DNA from: CALEUX01 sp037439945 | GTDB taxonomy: Bacteria > Bacteroidota > Bacteroidia > Bacteroidales > Marinilabiliaceae | Direction of reading: 5' to 3' | NCBI GenBank assembly: GCA_037439945.1 | Contig: JBBIVA010000128.1 | Span: 1 to 10,639 of the forward strand | DNA length: 10,639 bases | The notes under the pieces: generated by a model | Databases searched by the model: none | Seen by the model: the letters and a program-made list of their open reading frames with translations, nothing else | Told to the model about the DNA's origin: nothing | In this document: positions 7,468-10,639 of the stretch, piece after piece | Layout: each line of letters starts with the position of its first letter | Position numbering within the stretch: the stretch's first letter is position 1 | Program-made: the position numbers and the translations under genes

Positions 7468-9132
7468 CTAGTATGAAAAGCTGCTTCCTCCAAGAAACTC
7501 CCTGATAATGGATGTTGGAGGAATTTCCCTTGGCTGCATTGGCTTAAAATAACTAAAAAATTTCAACAAGCGGTTTGCTTCTGAAAACTCGGGCTGGTTT
7601 GGTTGTACTTCAAGCAAAATTGGTTCGGCAAATGGTTTTAATACTGCAAATTCATATAATAATGCCGTATTAAACATAGCATCGGCTTCTTCCTGGTACG
7701 GAAAAATATGTATTTCTTCCCCATGCCTGACACTTGACCACCTTGAAATAGTATCGCGGGCTGAATATTTACGATACTTGTAATCCCTCACAATTCTTCT
7801 GATCAGCCTGTTATCGGTAGTTGGAATACGTGTATGGTTATCAAAATTTATAGATGTTAGAGCCGAAACATAAATTTTGTATTTAACATCACTTGGAATG
7901 GCAGGAGTAAGATTTGGATTTAATCCATGTATTCCCTCAATAATAAGAATATTTTCATTTGACATTTTTAATTTTGAACCATCATGTACCCTGCTTCCGG
8001 TTTCGAAGGAAAATTTGGGTATTTCAACTTCTTTACCATCAAGTAAATCAATCAGATGTTCATTAAACAGTTTTAAATCGATTGCTTCAAGGGCTTCAAA
8101 ATCGTAATCGCCATTTTCATCGCGGGGAGTAAACTCACGGTTTACAAAATAATTATCGAGCGAGAGGTTTAAAGGTTTAATTCCGGCTACAAGGAGTTGT
8201 ATAGCCAAACGTTTGCCAAATGTTGTTTTACCACTTGACGATGGGCCACTAATTAACACAATTCTGAGCTTATCACGTCGGGCAGCTATCTGGTCTGCAA
8301 TCTGTGCTATTTTTTTTTCGTGAAGAGCTTCTGTAACTTTTATAAGGGTTTCCGATTTACCATTTATGGCTGCCCGGTTTAATTCACAAACCTTGGTAAC
8401 ATTCAATATTTTGTTCCACTGGTTGAATTCCCTGAAAATCTCGAACATTTTATTCTGAATTATCAAATCTTCAACTTCAGAGGGATTTAACCTTTTAGGT
8501 ATTTGCAATAAAATTCCTTTGTAGTATTTGTTTAGGTCAAAAACTTTCAAATATCCGGTTGATGGGAGCAGGTACCCGTAAAAAATCCCCACATGGTCGG
8601 CCATTTTGTAAAAGGTAGTGTAATCCTGTCCTCTGTGGCGGATTAATTCAATTTTATCTGAAAGTCTTTTTTGTTCAAGCAATTTAATAACCTCGTCAGT
8701 TTCTTCTTTATGCATTATAAATGGATAATTATTACTCACCATTTCCCTCATTCTTGTTCCCAAATCCAGAACATTTTGCAGGGTCATGTCCGATTCCAGA
8801 TTGTCAAGTTCACAATAGAGCCCGTTACTTACTGAATGTTCAATTCTTAGTATGGCTTCAGGAAACAACTCTTCAACCGCAGCATAAAGAACAAAGGATA
8901 AGCTTCTTATGTATAACCGCATTCCATCGGGGTGGGAAATGTCAATAAATCTTACTGTTTTGGGGTGGTAAAATTCGTATGAGCCATCGCGCATCTTGTT
9001 ATTTACCATTCCACCCAAAATAGGATTTTTAAGTTGCACATTTAATGCACTGGCCGCTTCCAAAAGAGTGGTTCCTTTTTCAACTTCAATTGTTTTATAA
9101 TTGTTTAAGCACTTGATTTTTACTTTATTCAT
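7468..9132 (-). CDS. Nucleoside kinase (uridine-kinase-like) with N-terminal TGS and ThrRS-like domains
   Basis: This encodes a 554-residue cytoplasmic protein that probably phosphorylates a nucleoside such as uridine with ATP or GTP. Residues ~3-65 are a TGS-like domain (KTIEVEKGTTLLEAA). Residues ~66-220 resemble the second, editing-type domain of threonyl-tRNA synthetase. Residues ~288-490 are the P-loop kinase of the phosphoribulokinase/uridine kinase family: Walker A GPSSSGKTT (296-304), SLDNYF (324-329) and IIEGIHGLNP (397-406). The C-terminus SIIREFLGGSSF is conserved in the Bacteroidota members. The whole fusion is a known family, normal in length; its substrate is not settled by sequence. 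The ATG at 9132 is preferred. A TTG three codons further upstream (9141) is possible but less likely. It is convergent with the adhesin operon, and has its own terminator. Confidence 0.9.
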   Translation of the reverse strand: MNKVKIKCLNNYKTIEVEKGTTLLEAASALNVQLKNPILGGMVNNKMRDGSYEFYHPKTVRFIDISHPDGMRLYIRSLSFVLYAAVEELFPEAILRIEHSVSNGLYCELDNLESDMTLQNVLDLGTRMREMVSNNYPFIMHKEETDEVIKLLEQKRLSDKIELIRHRGQDYTTFYKMADHVGIFYGYLLPSTGYLKVFDLNKYYKGILLQIPKRLNPSEVEDLIIQNKMFEIFREFNQWNKILNVTKVCELNRAAINGKSETLIKVTEALHEKKIAQIADQIAARRDKLRIVLISGPSSSGKTTFGKRLAIQLLVAGIKPLNLSLDNYFVNREFTPRDENGDYDFEALEAIDLKLFNEHLIDLLDGKEVEIPKFSFETGSRVHDGSKLKMSNENILIIEGIHGLNPNLTPAIPSDVKYKIYVSALTSINFDNHTRIPTTDNRLIRRIVRDYKYRKYSARDTISRWSSVRHGEEIHIFPYQEEADAMFNTALLYEFAVLKPFAEPILLEVQPNQPEFSEANRLLKFFSYFKPMQPREIPPTSIIREFLGGSSFSY

Positions 9133-9433
9133 ATTTTTCAACCTTTTATTTCAGCCAATTTTTTTTAATTATTTCACCGATATCGAAATTACACAATTTG
9201 GCTTAGAAACACTAATCTTTATTAAGTATTGGCGGATTGTAGTAATGTTTTAATTACAACAATTTAAAGTAATTAGGCAGAAATTTTAACCATTTAGTTA
9301 TTATTGAAAAGTTAAAAAGGTGCGATATTCATGATAGAGGGTAATTCGCTGGGTTAAAGGTGTATGGAGAGCGAGTATTTCAATAATATAGCAACACTTC
9401 CGGTAAACTTACAAATGATATTAAATCAATAAT
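9133..9433. other. 301-bp non-coding spacer between kinase and flavoprotein genes
   Basis: The spacer is AT-rich and holds no convincing gene. The only structure I see is an imperfect hairpin, with 9236-9246 pairing to 9253-9263 (one A:A mismatch, 6-base loop), which has no T run on either side. The kinase promoter should lie here on the - strand, but I found no full Bacteroidota TTTG/TAnnTTTG pair. The nearest candidate is TAATTTCG on the - strand at 9184-9191, 52 nt upstream of the ATG, with no good -33 element. Confidence 0.6.
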
Positions 9434-9997
9434 TTAAACCATGGCTTTTAAGTTGTTAACAAGATTTTTAATTGTTTTTAAACCTAGTTCATCTTCATGG
9501 GCTGTACCAACTATTGTTCCACCTGCATGGCTAAAGTTAAATCCGTCATTTATTACTTTCATATTTTGTTGCAGCATAAACGTTTGTATGTTTTGCAATG
9601 TTGTTTCCTGTCCTCCATTTCTAAAACCACCACAAGCAATTCCACAGCCGGTTTTACCTGACAAATCCAGCTGCAAATCATAGCTGGGCCTAAAAACCAC
9701 ACATCTGTCCATCATAACTTTTAATTGGCCTGAAACCATCCCAAAATATACCGGTGACCCTATAATTAACCCATCACACCAACGAAGTGCCTCATAAATG
9801 TCATCCATATCATTATAAATACATTTTTTGTCTTTTTGGCAACTCCAGCAGGCAACACAAGGGTTTATAAACCTTTCGCCCAGTGAAATGTATTTGGTGC
9901 TGATAGACGGGCCACTAATCAAATTTAAAGCGTATTTAACAGAAAAGGCTGTATTGCCATCTGTGTTCGGACTACCAGAAATTCCCAGGATATTCAT
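9434..9997 (-). CDS. Flavodoxin-fold iron-sulfur flavoprotein / NAD(P)H-dependent FMN reductase family
   Basis: This encodes a 187-residue cytoplasmic redox protein. The N-terminus MNILGISGSPNTDGNT is the FMN phosphate-binding loop of the FMN-reductase (flavodoxin-like) family. GSPVYFGMVSGQLKVMMDR (80-98) is the second flavin-contacting segment, typical of the family. Between them lies a compact cysteine cluster C47-x2-C50-x2-C53-x5-C59. It matches the CX2CX2CX4-7C pattern of archaeal and bacterial iron-sulfur flavoproteins (Isf), which bind a [4Fe-4S] cluster beside FMN. Electron transfer or stress-related reduction is therefore likely; the physiological partner is unknown. The length is normal for the family. 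The ATG at 9997 directly starts the Rossmann-like strand. It stands alone, transcribed away from the DUF2892 gene, with 301 bp between it and the kinase. Confidence 0.88.
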   Translation of the reverse strand: MNILGISGSPNTDGNTAFSVKYALNLISGPSISTKYISLGERFINPCVACWSCQKDKKCIYNDMDDIYEALRWCDGLIIGSPVYFGMVSGQLKVMMDRCVVFRPSYDLQLDLSGKTGCGIACGGFRNGGQETTLQNIQTFMLQQNMKVINDGFNFSHAGGTIVGTAHEDELGLKTIKNLVNNLKAMV

Positions 9998-10264
9998 TTT
10001 ATGATAAAGTAGTTTTGTTTGTTAATACTGTTTAAATCTAATAAATAATAATAAACGTGGCTAATATAATTGCTTTTACATAATTGAACTACCCTTTTCA
10101 CTTTGGTTTACCCATATTGAAATTATAATATTTTTTGGTTATAAACATTTTGGGTTTGTTGATTGTTAACTTGTTAGATATATAGATTATTTGTTTAGTG
10201 TAATAAAAAATTGAATTTTTTGTACAGTTATATCATTATAAATTAGTAAACTGTTTAACAAACA

Positions 10265-10295
10265 ACCTAACTATTTAACGGAAAGCCGGTTAGGT
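10265..10295. repeat. Imperfect two-part hairpin
   Basis: ACCTAAC (10265-10271) pairs with GTTAGGT (10289-10295). Inside it, CGG (10279-10281) pairs with CCG (10286-10288) around an AAAG tetraloop, with a one-sided bulge of seven bases (10272-10278). No T run follows on the + strand. It could be an mRNA leader structure or a protein-binding site; it could also be chance. Confidence 0.4.
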
Positions 10296-10344
10296 CGATT
10301 TAGCAAAATATTATCTGGTAAAACATATGAAAATAATCCATCAG

Positions 10345-10377
10345 CTACCAACTTTTAAAATTATTAAAAGTTGGTAG
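10345..10377. promoter_or_regulatory. Perfect 14-bp inverted repeat upstream of the DUF2892 gene
   Basis: CTACCAACTTTTAA (10345-10358) is perfectly complementary to 10364-10377, with a 5-base loop AATTA. It ends 44 nt before the ATG at 10422. On neither strand is it followed by a T run, so it is not a standard intrinsic terminator. A dyad operator or a 5'-leader hairpin for the downstream gene are the best guesses. The structure itself is certain; the function is inferred. Confidence 0.6.
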
Positions 10378-10421
10378 TAGGTTACCGTATTCACAATTAA
10401 ATAATTTAAAAATTGTACTAT

Positions 10422-10634
10422 ATGAAAAAAAACATGGGAGGTGCAGACAGGTTAATCAGACTGATAGTGGCTGCCGTAATTGCAATTCTTTATTTTAGTG
10501 GCGTTATTAGTGGTACTTTGGGGATTATTTTGCTGGTGTTTGCAGCTGTTTTAATTTTAACCAATTTAATTGGGTTTTGTCCGCTTTACTATCCTTTTGG
10601 TTTAAACACCTGTTCAGCAAAAAAGAAAAATTAA
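10422..10634 (+). CDS. Small two-helix membrane protein, DUF2892 (YgaP-like) family
   Basis: This encodes a 70-residue inner-membrane protein. The N-terminus KKNMGGADRLIRLI is the family's amphipathic (N)xGxxDRxxR motif. Two hydrophobic helices follow at about 13-29 and 32-51, separated by SG. The C-terminus GFCPLYYPFGLNTC carries the conserved CPLY...G.NTC motif with C53 and C64. DUF2892 is also the membrane part of E. coli YgaP, where it is fused to a rhodanese domain; here it stands alone, which is common. No specific function is known for the stand-alone form. ATG at 10422 fits the family; a TTG at 10413 and an ATG at 10434 are alternatives. No Shine-Dalgarno is seen; the 30 bases before it are AT-rich. 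Confidence 0.88.
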   Translation: MKKNMGGADRLIRLIVAAVIAILYFSGVISGTLGIILLVFAAVLILTNLIGFCPLYYPFGLNTCSAKKKN

Positions 10635-10639
10635 TTAGT

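Larger units (their letters stand above)
9998..10421. other. 424-bp divergent spacer
   Basis: This very AT-rich region separates the flavoprotein gene (- strand) from the DUF2892 gene (+ strand) and should hold both promoters. I see no coding ORF, tRNA-like fold or clear -33/-7 pair. It holds two inverted repeats, at 10265-10295 and 10345-10377, listed separately. Both lie in the part nearer the DUF2892 gene. Confidence 0.6.

Noticed and set aside
9133..9141. TTG start three codons upstream for the nucleoside kinase
   Set aside because: An ATG at 9132 gives the usual short N-terminus right before the TGS domain.
9235..9264. Imperfect hairpin between the kinase and flavoprotein genes as a terminator
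   Set aside because: It is almost entirely A/T in its paired bases, has a mismatch and no T run on either strand, and lies about 170 bp past the flavoprotein stop.

Overview
The window comes from a low-GC member of the Bacteroidota. The evidence is a type IX secretion (T9SS) cargo with a type B C-terminal domain, a PorP/SprF-family outer-membrane protein, a PD40/TPR protein of the PorE/OmpA-family kind, and the TGS-ThrRS-like nucleoside kinase common in this phylum. Genes also lack clear Shine-Dalgarno sequences, as is usual in this phylum. Genus and order cannot be fixed from what is visible. Everything here is chromosomal in character; I see no transposase, phage gene, tRNA, rRNA or CRISPR array.

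Positions 179-7318 (+ strand) form a tight three-gene operon. First is a 1555-residue secreted, probably surface-anchored, adhesin-like protein: signal peptide, three DUF11 repeats, about ten cadherin-like (tandem-95/Big_9-like) repeats, a calcium-binding TSP3-like Asp-rich segment and a CHU_C/type B T9SS sorting domain. After 8 nt comes a PorP/SprF-family protein, and after 1 nt a TPR + PD40 + carboxypeptidase-regulatory-like protein that lacks the OmpA domain its relatives usually carry. The likely reading is a dedicated cargo with its outer-membrane partner and a periplasmic accessory protein. The core T9SS machinery (PorK/L/M/N, Sov/SprA) is not in this window.

Positions 7319-9433 hold a convergent gene for a uridine-kinase-like nucleoside kinase (- strand) with its own intrinsic terminator at 7411-7438, and a 301-bp leader region. 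A second - strand gene (9434-9997) encodes a flavodoxin-fold iron-sulfur flavoprotein. It diverges across a 424-bp AT-rich spacer from a small + strand gene (10422-10634) for a two-helix DUF2892 membrane protein. That spacer carries a perfect 14-bp hairpin 44 nt before the small gene's start.

The most noteworthy points are three. A GC-rich second DUF11 repeat with an exact 27-bp repeat at its boundaries suggests recent recombination inside the adhesin. The third operon protein has lost, or never had, its OmpA anchor. Paired cysteines occur in half of the cadherin-like repeats. I found nothing that clearly amounts to a wholly new system; the operon is a variant of a known Bacteroidota arrangement.
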